Assembly: GCF_921293095.1 (NCBI RefSeq)
Contig: NC_060259.1
Span: 372,001-436,000, forward strand
DNA length: 64,000 nucleotides
Origin: Ischnura elegans
Taxonomy: Eukaryota; Arthropoda; Insecta; Odonata; Coenagrionidae
Reading direction: 5' to 3'
Below, piece by piece: positions 33,060 to 44,779 of this stretch; the stretch's first letter is position 1, and each line of letters starts with the position of its first letter. A model generated the notes under the pieces. That model searched no databases, was not told where the DNA came from, and saw only the letters and a list, made by a program, of their open reading frames with translations. The position numbers and the translations under genes were made by a program.

Positions 33060-35315
33060 GCTGTTCGGGGTGAGTTTTGCAAGCAGATCTGATTGTGTGC
33101 CTCGGTGGCGGTCAGCTTCAGATGCTAACACCCTCATAACGCCTAGCGAAATAATCACTCGGGTTAAGCTTGTCTTGAAAGAGGAGGGCGATCGCGAGAA
33201 GAGCAAACGATTCCAAAATGCAATTTTCCTCAAACCAACGATAAAAACGTCGTCTTCCGGGCAGCCTTGCCGGCATCACTCAGGATCAGCACATCATCGG
33301 TATATTCTAAAAATCAGGTTCCAAGATCTAATATGGCAATCAAAATTTTAGAGCAAAAAGGAATTTTATTCAATTATATACTCACCAAATAATAATTCCC
33401 GACATACAATGACAAACTCAAACAACACGCCCAATTTTGAGACAAAATAATGCTGTTTTTATGTACCGCCAAACCATTGCTTGCAATTTTAACTTTACAG
33501 AAATGAGTAATTTTAAATCAATTTTTAATCGTAGCAGTAATTAATTGTGTTTAGAATTCTGGAAATTTTGGTACATTACGAATGAAAAATAATGAAAGTA
33601 GAGGTAAGTAACCGGAAGCATATTATTGCAGTCCATAGTTATACTTAATAATTGAAATACCATACATCATTAACTACATTTGAATCAATCAATCTGATAT
33701 CTTTAAGTGATTAGTTGTTAAATATTTTGATAAACTACTGTCACAGATAATGTTTTCATTGAAATTTAATTTTAATAAATACCACACAATAGAGAAAGCT
33801 GATAATCTAGGGCTCGAGGGCTATATTCGAGGGCTCTTTAAATTCTGCTGTAGGCAAAATCGAGGAAAGTAATGCAAAGCTAGTCGCTCTTATATATAAA
33901 CGGAGCTCTCTCTCTTTTCTGTAAATATTTCATTTAGGATGAAAAGCTTACGGGCTTTTCTGAATGTCAGAGAATTCGAATGAATCTGTCTTTCGAATTT
34001 TCGCCTCCACAGCGCGCCAATCCTTTGCCGATTACATTTCGTTTCTTTTTTGTTTCGGCGATTCGGCGAGTGCCTCGTTGAAAGCGACTCTTGACGCCCC
34101 CCCTCCCGATCGAGTGGGAAATAAATAGCATCCGCTTCGAATGATCGTTCGCCGTTCGGGAGGATTACACTGGAGCGGCGGAAATAAAAAAAGACGCTTG
34201 AATAGCACTCACTCGGTAAAAGGAAAGAGGAGAGTTTGTCCACGAAACACCGATGGTTCTTGTTTTAGAATAAAAACGTCGAGAGTTTTTGCAGTGCTGT
34301 TTTGTCTGCGATTGCACAGAGATGTGTGCCGAAAATACTTTACGAATGCAACAAGGAAGAGCAACTTTGGTAGTGCCACTAAAAAGATTTAAAAATTTGT
34401 TCAGTAAATCCTTTACATAAATTATTGAGTCTTATTATTTATACCCGCTTCAAAATGAACCTTGACGGTTGAGCTTTTCTACAACAGACTTATGATCGAC
34501 CAAATAGCTGATATGGATTATTCCAAGTTTTTGTTTCAGCAATTGTCACTGAAAATGATCGAATTTGTTTCCGGCAGTGCTTTTTGGCGCCATGAAACAT
34601 TTTTCTTTTAGGTTTTTTGACCAAGGCTACAGTGGAAACTTTCTGTGGGATTTAAGATAGAGAAGAGTCCTCTGATTCGAAGGCTGTTCTCCACTCAAGC
34701 GGGCAACTATGGTGCTGTTTTGATAACGGAAATTGTTGGTGGTTCATTTTCCATTTCTAGAAATTATTTCACCGGGGAATTCTTATTTCTCTCAGCAAAA
34801 TATTGAAGTTAGTTCCGTTTCATCGGTATGATTTTTTGCTTAACGTATGATTACTTTGAATTCCTATTACGAATGATTTGAAAATGGTAATTACGGTAAA
34901 TTTACAACTCTTTTCACTCTGTATGCTTATTTTTTTCTTCCCATTGAAGTAAAGGATTTCAATGTGCATAATTTTCTTAATCTTATATATTTTCAAAGCC
35001 CGGCGAGGAATGAAAACGAGCATAATTTCTATTTAAAAAGTGGCGGAACTGTAATTTTTTGAAGCAACTAATTCGTTTTTTGCGTATTTTCCTCCCAGCC
35101 GTATTAATCTAAGTTTAAATTATATTGCGGAAGTAGCAAGGAAAACTGTGTTTTGAGAGTTACAGGAAGGGAGTGTGGACACGGAATTAACTCGAACACC
35201 TTCCTATTTCATCACTTAATCAGTGCATTATAGCGTCTGAATACACGAATTTATCTTTTTTTAAATCTTAGCATCATTATTTTCATAAATCGGCATTCCA
35301 TTTAAAATTCGGCTA
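33060..35315. other. Spacer
   Basis: No coding similarity was found. Several 60-117-codon frames on both strands overlap one another and lack motifs. Confidence 0.4.
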
Positions 35316-35327
35316 ATAGTGTTCGAT

Positions 35328-35587
35328 CAGGGGTGCCGACTTACAAAAAATATTAGGGGGCCCAAACCGGGGACCTTGACCCGGTAATTTTTATAAGTAG
35401 TTAATTTTATGTTTTTTAAGCATTTTAGAAGAATCATATGATCAACACTACAACCTTGATCACTCGAATCTCGATATCTGGACATTCCGGGGAAAATCGA
35501 CAAGCCTGACACATTTTTTCCTCACATCTGTAAATAATTTTTGGAGGGGCTCGGGCCCCCTTAGGCCCCATGGAATCGGCGTCACTG
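35328..35587. mobile_element. hAT-type MITE with perfect 8-bp TSD
   Basis: A 260-bp element flanked by exact TGTTCGAT copies at 35320-35327 and 35588-35595. The left end reads CAGGGGTGCCGACTT. The reverse complement of the right end reads CAGTGACGCCGATTC. GGGGGCCC-type G/C runs lie near both ends. There is no coding capacity. The 8-bp target duplication and CAG terminus fit the hAT superfamily. Confidence 0.85.
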
Positions 35588-35639
35588 TGTTCGATAGAGG
35601 GTAACTTCAAGAACTCGCTCCGGCAAGCAGTTCATCATC

Positions 35640-38175
35640 ATCATCACCATCATTCCTGGCCAACGATCCTAGGATTGGTTTGACGCAGCTCTCCACTCAG
35701 TTCTCCTATCAGCTAATCTTTTTACTCCTACGTATTTCTTCTCCTTCACATCTCTCTTTACTTGTTCCATATATTTTGTTCGAGGTCTTCCTTTTCCATT
35801 CTTGCCTTCCACTTGCCCTTCGACGATTGTCTTCATCAGGCCATCATGTCTCAAGATGTGGCCTATAAGGTTGTTCCGTCTTCTTATTAAGGTTTTCATG
35901 AGGCTTCTCTTCTCTCCTACCCTTCTTAGGACTTCCTCGTTACTAACTCGGTCGATCCATTTGATTTTCATCATTCTTCTGTAGCACCACATTTCAAAGG
36001 CCTCTATCCTTGCTTTCTCCGCTGCGGTCATTGTCCATGCCTCACTTCCGTATAGGAGCATACACCAGATGTAGGTTCTTATAAATTGTTTCTTTACATC
36101 CATATTCAAGTTTCCCGCTGTAAGCAGGTCTCTCTTTTGGTGGAATGCTCTCTTCGCCTGGGCTATTCTGCTGATAATTTCTTTCTTGCTTCTCCCGTCA
36201 CCAGTTATCTTGCTTCCCAAATAACAGAATTCATCCACCTCTACCAGTTTTTGCCTCCCTATTTTAATGTTGGTCTTGACTTCTTCTCTTCTGCTGCATA
36301 CTAAGATCTTGGTTTTCTTCGTGCTTATTTTCAGTTGATATCTACTCATTACCCTACCCATATTAGCCAAAATATTTTTCAAATCCTTCTCTGTTTCTGC
36401 TATAACGGCTATGTCATCTGCAAATCTTAGCATGCTAATTTTTTCTCCATGGATATTCACTCCCAATGCCTTTTCTTTGATTTCATTAATGGCTTTCTCA
36501 AAGTAAGCGTTGAAAATTACGGGTGACAATGTAAAGCCCTGTCGCACTCCTTTCTTAATTCTTGCTTCTTCACAGCTGGGCCCTGATTTTATCACGGCTA
36601 CTTGGTTTTTTTATAAACTGTGGATGATTCTTCTGTCATTATAAAGAACCCCAATTTCCTTTAGGATTCCAAGCATTGTGCTCCAATCCACGTTGTCAAA
36701 TGCTTTCTCTAAGTCCACAAACGCAACGAATGTTGGCTTGTTCTTTTCCATTCTCTTTTCTATGAGCAGTCTTAGGGCCAATATTGCTTCCCTTGTGCCT
36801 TTGTTTTTTCTGAATCCAAATTGGTCCTCATCCAAGTACTCTTCTGCTTTTCGTTCTATTCTTCTATAGATGATCCTTGTCAGTATCTTTGATGCATGTG
36901 TAGTAAGGCTTATGGTCCTAAAATCTTCGCACTTCTCCGCTCGTTTCCTCTTAGGAATAGGGATTATAATGTTCCTCTCGAAATCATTTGGTATCTCACC
37001 TGTCGTATACATTTCACTAATGATTTTGTATAGCTGGTTCAACGTCTTCTCTCCTGAATTTTTGATTAGTTCTGCAGGAATGCCATCAATGCCAGACGCT
37101 TTATTTATCCTGAGGTCTCATACAGCCGCATCAAATTCCGATCTTAAAATTGGGGCTCCCATGTCATCGGCATCCACTTCCCTCTCGTTTTCGATAGCAT
37201 TCGTTCTGAGGCGACTTCCTTTGTACAAATCTTCCAGATATTCCTTCCATTTCTTCCCTTTTTCTTCGTTTTCAATCAATAGTTCTCCGTTTTTGTCCCT
37301 TAGGGTATTACATCTTACGCCCCTTTCCTTAAAGTGGTTCCTCACTATACTAAAGGGGCCTCTACTTTTCCATGTTTAAGATTGTTTTGCACGTCTTCGC
37401 AAATGCTTTTCATCCACGTTTCTCTAGCCTTCCGCGCTTTACGACATATTTCGTTCCTTATCCTCTTGTAACGATTCTGTCCTTCCTCTGTTTTCGCGCC
37501 TTGTATTTTCTTCTTTCTTCAATGAGATCTAATACTTCCTGCGTGATCCATGGTTTTTTCATAACGACTCTTCTTTTACCAAGAACTTCCTCAGCTGCCG
37601 CCTGCAGACCACTTCTAATGGTTTTCCAACTCTCTTCCATTGGTTTGTTGGTCGGATCCTCCCCTATTTTATTTTCTACAGCCTCTTTAAAAGCCAGTTG
37701 ATGCTGAACCTCCCTCAATTTTTCGACCTGCCATATATTTCTCACGGCTTTCTTCAACTTTTTAGATTTAAGGTTGCATTTCATCATAACTAAGTTATGG
37801 TCACTATCGATATCTGCCCCTGGATAACTTTTTCAGTCCTTCACCTGGTTCCTGAATCTTTGTTTCGCTAGAATGTACTCGATTTGGAATCTTCTAAGGT
37901 CTCCCGGCATCTTCCACGTGTATCTTCTTAGCAGGGGATTTTTGAATAAAGTGTTGGCAACCACTAGCCTGTTCTCCGCGCAGAATTCAAGTAGCCTTTT
38001 TCCTCTTTCATTTCGGTTACCCAACCCAAGTTTCCCAGTTATTATTCCGTCTTGACCTTCACCGACGACAGCGTTCCAGTCCCCAAAAATAATAAGATTT
38101 TCTTCCCCTCTTACCTGCTTGATAACTTCCTCTATATCTTGGTAGACATCTTCTACTTCTTCATCTTCATGTTCT
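35640..38175 (-). mobile_element. LINE family 3, long copy (5'-truncated, ATG tail)
   Basis: Minus-strand element running from the middle of the endonuclease to a 3' microsatellite, seen as TCATCATCATCACC at 35635-35650 on the plus strand. Homology with the 31.7-32.8 kb copy starts near 38175, the truncation point. Copies of the 3' end also lie at 38.8-39.1 kb and 63.4 kb. Confidence 0.9.
35669..38172 (-). pseudogene. LINE endonuclease-RT pseudogene, three stops and one frameshift
   Basis: Pieces in order: endonuclease C-half with GDWNAVVGEG and RRYTWKMPGD (38172-37833), linker with KKPWITQEVLDLIEERRKYKA, then RT. RT blocks seen are DEDQFGFRKNKGTREA, AFVDLEKAFDNVDW, VRQGFTLSPVIFN (usual Cys-Pro replaced by Phe-Thr) and LRFADDIAV. 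The C-terminal domain has GSEAWTMTAAEKARIEAFEMW and the terminal RTEWRAASNQS. Lesions are in-frame TGA at 37833, loss of one T near 37497 relative to the sister copy, in-frame TGA at 37118 and in-frame TAA at 36611. The 308-codon C-terminal half (36595-35669) is open. Related to family 1 but clearly distinct. Confidence 0.85.
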
Positions 38176-38179
38176 GTGT

Positions 38180-38800
38180 TCTTCATGTGAGAATTTCATC
38201 ATGTCATTATATAAATTGAGTGGAGTAGCTGTGACTCCTCGGGATGATAATGTGGTGGTTTCCCCTTGCCTTCCACATCGCAGTACTACAGCCGTTAAAG
38301 TAAATGTTACCACGCCCGTAGTGGAATGTGTGTCACTGTACCGACCAGTATGGTCTCCACCTTCGCACATGTGAAGAAGAGCTGCTGCCCTCTCCCCCGG
38401 GTGATGAGGGGCATAATTGTTGGCGGCCCCCAGTCGCCAAGTCACGGTATCTTCACAGGTTTTGGTATCTTTTAAATGGCCTACCTTACCCAAGGGTAGC
38501 CTAATACCCCCTCAGAATACCGCTGCTTTTTGTCCACGACTGCTTATTCGACGAGAGAACTCGCTTATCTCGAAGCTAACCTCTATATCTAAAGGTCGAC
38601 CCACCATCCGCAACCCGGTGGACGCACTCGGTGGCTTTAAGCTCAGCCGCGAGTGGTAAGCCGTTACGCCCGCGGAAAGGCTAGAATTTGAAATGGCGCT
38701 GGAAGTTGGGTCTACAGTGACGTCAAGCCAATGGGAGCCCGAGTCGCGAATGAGGCAACCTTTTCTCTGAGAACCTTGCGTACGAAGAGCTTTCGGATAA
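38180..38800. other. Repeat-like GC-richer stretch, identity unknown
   Basis: Moderately GC-rich, without a real frame. The wording (GGTGGTTTCCCCTTGCC, CCATCCGCAACCCGGTGG) looks like dispersed arthropod repeat sequence, but no second copy is in the window to prove it. Confidence 0.3.
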
Positions 38801-38854
38801 TGATGAACTCAATCAGGACAAAACCAACCGTGTGGTAAAATATTATGCAAAAAA

Positions 38855-39105
38855 AGGCTAAATCTAACAAGTGTCTTTCAAAACTCTCAGGAGATGGGAC
38901 AACCTAACGGGCTACATTACGAGGTATGATGGCCCGACGAAAACAATCATACAAGGAGAGGTGGACTTGAAGACGGGCAGGGGACGGTCCCGAACGAGCT
39001 ACATAGGACAATTTACAAACGATCTAAAAGAGAGGAAATACGTGACTAAGAAAAGGCTAGCAGATAGGAGAGCGGGAAGGAGGGCTGCGTATAAATAATC
39101 TTAGG
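38855..39105 (+). pseudogene. LINE family 3, 3'-end fragment
   Basis: Plus-strand frame 38871-39098 aligns with the C-terminus of the family 3 protein: RRWDNLTGYITRYDG, TIIQGEVDLKTGRGR and KRLADRRAGRRAA correspond to RRRNNLIGHILRHDG, TIVEGQVEGKNGKGR and KRLADRRTEWRAA. It is a short, diverged, 5'-truncated insertion. Confidence 0.75.
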
Positions 39106-39109
39106 ATTG

Positions 39110-42100
39110 AAACTATCTGAGGCAGGCGAGATGAAGTAGAATGTCTTCCTGATTTTATGGAAAATAGAGATGGCAATATTTCACAAATTTATGTAACAAT
39201 GAACGACGCGTTACGACCGACAGGTCATTCTGAAGTATGGTGTGAAAAACATTTGGTACTTGTACTTTGTATTTTTTACTTTTTTTCGTACGGTACTTGA
39301 GAATAACCAGATGGTCGAGACGCACCCTACATTATTAAATAAATTCGTGGAAAATTACCATCTCACTTTCGTATTCAATCATAGGATTGTTGAATTGTGA
39401 AGATGATAAATCTAGTATGCTCAAAACACTGAATGGCAGCTCATATTATTCTTGAAAATGTGAGCTTGAAAAACTATCGCGTGATTCGGGACAGAGAATG
39501 AGGAGAGAGGGAAGGTAAGACAAAAGCAAAGGGGAGAGAGAGAGAGAGAAGGTGCGATAGAAAGAGGAGGTAAAAGGTATGAGCAGGGGCGGACGGACGG
39601 ACAGAGAGAGAGAGAGATGAGTGGAGAGGAGGCGCAGGCAGGGCCGGCTCTTTTTGGCGATGCATTTGGCGTGGTCCGCTGGACCAAAGAGGGAATAAGA
39701 GATGGGAGGGGAGAAGGGGTGGAAGGATGAGGATGCTAAAGAATGGGAGAAGAAAGGACACCATAACGACTCGGTTTGCAACGAGTGAATCTTTTATATT
39801 TCTTTTCATTTTTTCTTTTATTTTGTGAATGTAATGTCATGCTGAACTTGTAAAAGTTGTACAATAATTTTCTCATGGGCCACAAGACCCACGAAATACA
39901 CGAATTTATTATTATTGTTATAGTTCACAGTGCATCAAAGAGGAACAAGGTGGATGGCCACATAATGAGACAGATGTAATGATGGAGACGTGACAAAAGA
40001 GAAAAATAATTGAAAAGTCCTCAGAGGAAGGCCAAGGGACAAGCACCAAAGCCAGATAAAGAAGGATATCGATGGCTAAGTTCTAACAACATGTATCTCA
40101 AAATTTTAGCCGGTTTGACACAGGTATCCTAAACAAAGTGCGATAACATAAAAAATAAAATTCACGCAAAAAACAACTCTTTGTTGGCAAGTATATGCTT
40201 CTTTTTTCCGTTTTATGAATTTTTTGTTTTTAATTTTAGGGTGCAAGTAGAAAAAATTAACCGTTCCTTTACTATCCCGAAAAGTTGCAATTTTTTAGAT
40301 ACGTGTTGTAAGAACTTATCCATAGATATAGGAAAGAAAAGCTCCAGGGAGGCAAAAAAAACCTAGCTACAAGAACCAGTGAGGAATGGAGGGCTGCACT
40401 ATATCAATCTCGGGATTGCAAGCATTACCTTAGGTTTAGGTATGCATGAGGTATATTATTCATGTATGAGATATTGTCTCTCGTATAGAGTATGTTGCAA
40501 TAGATTCCCTGCAACTTCATTCCAACCAGTAAAATCCGAACGATGGCATTGGCTATATGATGGACTGATTGGGGGTACCTGAGGGGGAAGGAGAGGGTGG
40601 AGCGATAGTCCTGAGATCAGACACGGGAGGGCGACACCGGTCACCTGGGTTTGTCGAGTCCGTTGGCGCATGAGACACACAGTGGAGACCTCGCGGACGA
40701 AAGAAAGAAAGGGTCACCAACACACGCGGAGGGAACGGGGGAGGGGCAAACAAGCAGCACGGGAAATGTTTCCCTCCGTCGCTGGAATCAGTTCCGTTTC
40801 CCCAAGCGGGCCCGCGCGTATTTGTTCCGCGACCCACCGCCATCGGGGAGCCGTCCCAGAGGTGTTCGCCGGCCAACGCCGCCGCCGCATCCGATGACGA
40901 CAAACCCCCAAGCGGGAGCGGCATATCGCGGGAAAATCAGCCGCTGGGCGTCCCCAGACCGCACCACTGTGTGCGCGCGGTGCGGCTCCAGCGTTTGCTT
41001 TATTTGCACGCTTTGCGATTGTCTCTTTTTTCTCTCCTTTCCCCCACCTCTCTTTCTCTACTCACAATACGCGAGCCTCGTAATGTCTACACACACGCGA
41101 GGGCAAAACGTGCGACTACGGTGAGCGCGATAAAAATAAAAAGATATACATTTCACATCAGATCCCAGCCTGCTTCCTCTCGCCCCAGCGACATCATCGG
41201 CGTCGATGAAACGGGTGCAATGCACATAACATACGCACGCAAATGAGTTATTCTTTTCTTTTTCGGAGGCCGGGAATAATAAAAAAAATAACCGTATCCT
41301 TCCTCATAGTAACACAATGGAGCAACAATCAAACAAATGACTTACAGATGCCGGCCCGTGCGTTTCTCCTCATCGCCGTATGCATGGGAGGGGATTGCTG
41401 CCTCACCAAGACAATCGACATGCGCCATGCATTATAGAATAGGCCCTGCTTTGGGGAAACAACGGTACATTTTTCCGGCACAAATATGTATGCATATACT
41501 GTCGGAGAATGATTTGTTCGGTTCCGCACTTTTTTTCCCCGCATGTGCGTGGCCTGCAGACTCGCGGAGCGATAGCCTATAGCCAGCCTCCGTTTCCCTC
41601 AGCTCAAAAAATTTCGCCCGAAAAGCGTCCGCCAAATGCGAAAGGTGAAGTCGGCAGGGTCCGCGAACCCAGGGATCACGTCGGGCTTGAGAAAATGTTT
41701 ATCGTATGGAATGTATAACGACTCTACAATTGAAATGCCAATTAAGGACTTTGAATTACCACTCCACTTAAACGTTGATTCATGCCAAACAAAAGGACCC
41801 CGCGGCCTGTGACCAGAGCTCAACGCCTCCCCGATCGCTGCACCCCCCCCCTCCTAATCCCCCTAAAACTATTCCACCTCCCCCGTTGCCCGAACACCCC
41901 AACAGATTGATTGTATCGGAGCAAAAATGGGGGGGGGGGGTGAAGGGCGGCGGTAATGACGATTCGTCTCATCACGAGTTTACTTCGCTCTCTCGAAATC
42001 GGACGCGAGAAAAGAATAGTTTTAATTAGACGTGGAAATTCGCGTCCTGCCCCGAGGGAGGGGGAGGTAAACGTGTGTAAGCGCTAATCGAGCGGCGACG

Positions 42101-44110
42101 CAAAAATATGTGACGCGATGGACGGAATCGAAGCTTTATTATGGCGGAAAAACAAAGAAAGGTCCTTTGCTGAGCGAGTGTGGATTTATGCGAAGAAGGA
42201 GCTCGCGAAATAATTGGCGTTTCTCACGCGCCGATGAGCTCACAGGGCGAGAGAGAGAGAAATGCAGCGGGTTCGATCTCTACGGCACAGGATGGTTCAA
42301 GGCCGAAATTTTTGGGCGCCGCGTGCACGTCAAATATCGAGAAAAGGTCATTAGGAGCGAGCAAATAAAGACGAATGCAATGGAAATGATGGAATATATA
42401 TCCAAGCTTGACCGCACCTCAACCAATAGAACTATTCTCATCAGGAAACAAAACGAAATAAACGCATCCTTCCAAGTGTGCATTCCCACCGCAATAGTTT
42501 AGGCGGCAGCGCAGCTGAAGAAAGAGTGAGTAAACGCTACCGAAATGTGGAACAGAAACTAACATGAAGGAGAGCGCATGGGCCACATAACGAAAAATGC
42601 AGTATGTAAGCTTCATCACAGTTGAAACAGTTTTAGATCTAATTCTCTGGTTTACTTTTGAAGACTAATAAGGACCAAAAGATTGATACCTACGAAAATT
42701 TGATCCTCTCTTCCTGAGGTAAAAAAATCTCCGAGTTGTAAACCAAACAGTTGTGTATGCCCCGAAAATGTCAACGCAAAAATGTTTAATAGGCATAATT
42801 CAGCGAATATTTACAAGAACACGATTTCTCCTTCCCACCATGCAAAGATTTTGACTTATCTATGCTATTACTGGTTAGGATTGCACCCGAAATAAACAGT
42901 AAACTTCCTGCAAAGTAACTCTCATCCTGGCATCTTCCTCTTTCACCAGAGCATTTTTCTGATCCGATATATTTTATCTCACTGCTAGGTAAAGTCACAG
43001 AATGACTAAGAGGGTACACCGCCCAATACCCCAGTCTCTGTTTAGACACCAACATTATATTTTCCTGTTTTGACTTTATTACTACCATTATTATTATATC
43101 AATGGTAGGTGCGTTGCTAATATAGTCAACAATCATGTTCTTGCTCCAAATCGTCCCAACAAATAGACATGGCAAGGTGAAAGCAATGGTAACGCCACAC
43201 TGTGACCACACGGTTACACTTCCCATGACTCCGGTCATAGCTTACACCAATTTTTTTCTAACCTTTCCCACATGAATACCATAAATAATAAAAGAATGGT
43301 AGGTGCCATATCGAGTTGCTACCATATTCCACAATCATGTTCCTACCCCAATGCATCACAACAAATAAATATGGCATAATTACAGCCAATCATCGGATAT
43401 ATATTCGAAGAAAAAAATATCTATGACATATGGAAAACAAAGCAGTCCGCAGCAGAAAACCATGATAAGCGTTCGCGATCTTCCTTCCACCTCACCCCAC
43501 CTTTGGTCCCAACAAACCCTCCCATTTTTTTCTGCCTTCCCTACATCGTCAAACATGAAAACTAAAGATACGCGTTTATGAAACAGCTCGGGCACATGCG
43601 AAAGGATGGGATTACGGCGAAAAAAAATTAAGAGAAAGAGAGTACAGAGATTCGAACAGGGAAAATACAAAAAAAGAAGAACGGAAAGTACACACAGATG
43701 CCTACCACGTACGTAGGTAACATCCCTCAAACTTTTCCCATCCACCACTGACGACCACATAACCAACTCTCCCTCCTCCTTCCACATATAACGAGCGAAA
43801 AACTATAGAAGCGACTGAGTGATCGATAAGGTTTAAGTGCGGGGAAAATGGTGGGATGGGTTGAAACGGTGCGAGGATGGCAATGGACAGGGTTTTGCCG
43901 GAGAGGGAGGGTAAAAGTTGGGTGGGGGTGTAGGGAGGGAGGGGGTGGAGAAGGAGGGGAAAACCTAATTGTAAGCCGTCTCTGGTAAGGATCAAAGAGT
44001 GATTATAATGATAAAAGGATGGGGGAATGGGCCCATCGCAGCGCGGGAGGACGGGCGACCACCTTTCCGGGAGAACAAGGGAAGAACGGGTATCGAGGGG
44101 CGATAGGTCG
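39110..44110. other. 5-kb spacer with low-complexity and CpG-rich patches
   Basis: GA-rich tract at 39500-39660, CpG- and GC-rich sequence at about 40720-41110, C- and G-runs near 41850-41945, and G-rich DNA at 43830-43960. A weak plus-strand LINE-like stretch (KVDGHIMRQ) lies near 39985. Frames such as 42110-42502 (130 codons) and 40651-41124 (157 codons) show no domain or family pattern and overlap other frames. The CpG-rich patch could be a promoter of an unrecognised gene, but nothing confirms it. Confidence 0.35.
43095..43390 (+). repeat. Diverged direct repeat, ~197-bp period
   Basis: AATGGTAGGTGC, then CACAATCATGTTC-like, then CAACAAATARAYATGGCA recur at 43098-43175 and 43297-43378. 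Two old tandem units. Confidence 0.6.
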
Positions 44111-44111
44111 T

Positions 44112-44779
44112 AGATCGTAGTCAGCTCGGTAATGAAACATCTAGACGCGCAAAACTTATTAATGGGAAATACACATGGATTCAGGAAAAACAGGTCGTGC
44201 GAAACTCAGTTAGCGCTTTTCGCCCACGATATTTTAGTCTCCGAAGAAGACAACATTCCAGTAGACGCGATATTTCTTGATTTCAAAAAGGCATATGATA
44301 AAGTACCCCACGGAAAGTTAATAATAAAACTGAAATCTTATGGTCTAGACGAAGATGTCATTTCCTGGAAAAGTGAATTTTTGAGCGACCGCGTCCAAAG
44401 AGTAGTATTAGACGGTGCAGTCTCCAATGAGGTTAGAGTCACTTCTGGCGTTCCTCAGGGTAATGTCATAGGCCCACTCCTATTCCTTCTTTATATAAAC
44501 AACATTGGCGAAGTTGTACACAGTAAGTTACTATTATTTGTAGACGAAGCTGTAGTTTACAGAGAAATCCGTTTCAGCAAAAATGTAGATGAACTAACGA
44601 ATGACCTTGCTGCTATCCAAGCTTGGTGCGATGCTTGGTAGTTAGAATTAAATTTGAAAAAATGCGTCGTAATGAATTTCTGGAAGAAGAATAACTCCCT
44701 ACAGCGTAACTATATCATTCGGGGAACCCAGTTAAAGGCAGTTGAATCCGTGAAATATCTAGGGGTTAGACTCAATAAT
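44112..44779 (+). pseudogene. LINE family 4, copy A: RT fragment with FVDE box
   Basis: Internal piece of a CR1/L2/Jockey-like RT, from VMKHLDAQNLLMG to LGVRLNN, missing both ends. It abuts copy B directly. HGFRKNRSCETQ, FLDFKKAYDKVPHG and SGVPQGNVIGPLLF are readable. The catalytic box FADD is replaced by FVDE, and CAG after CDAW is TAG at about 44639. Copy C shares both defects, so they predate the two insertions or the copies are duplicates of each other. Confidence 0.85.

Noticed and set aside
39421-39809. Three overlapping Ser/Leu/Pro-rich frames
   Set aside because: Caused by the GA-rich low-complexity tract read on the opposite strand.
40553-41124. CpG-rich patch with frames up to 157 codons
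   Set aside because: Could be a promoter or exon, but no splice sites, domain or codon pattern supports a gene.
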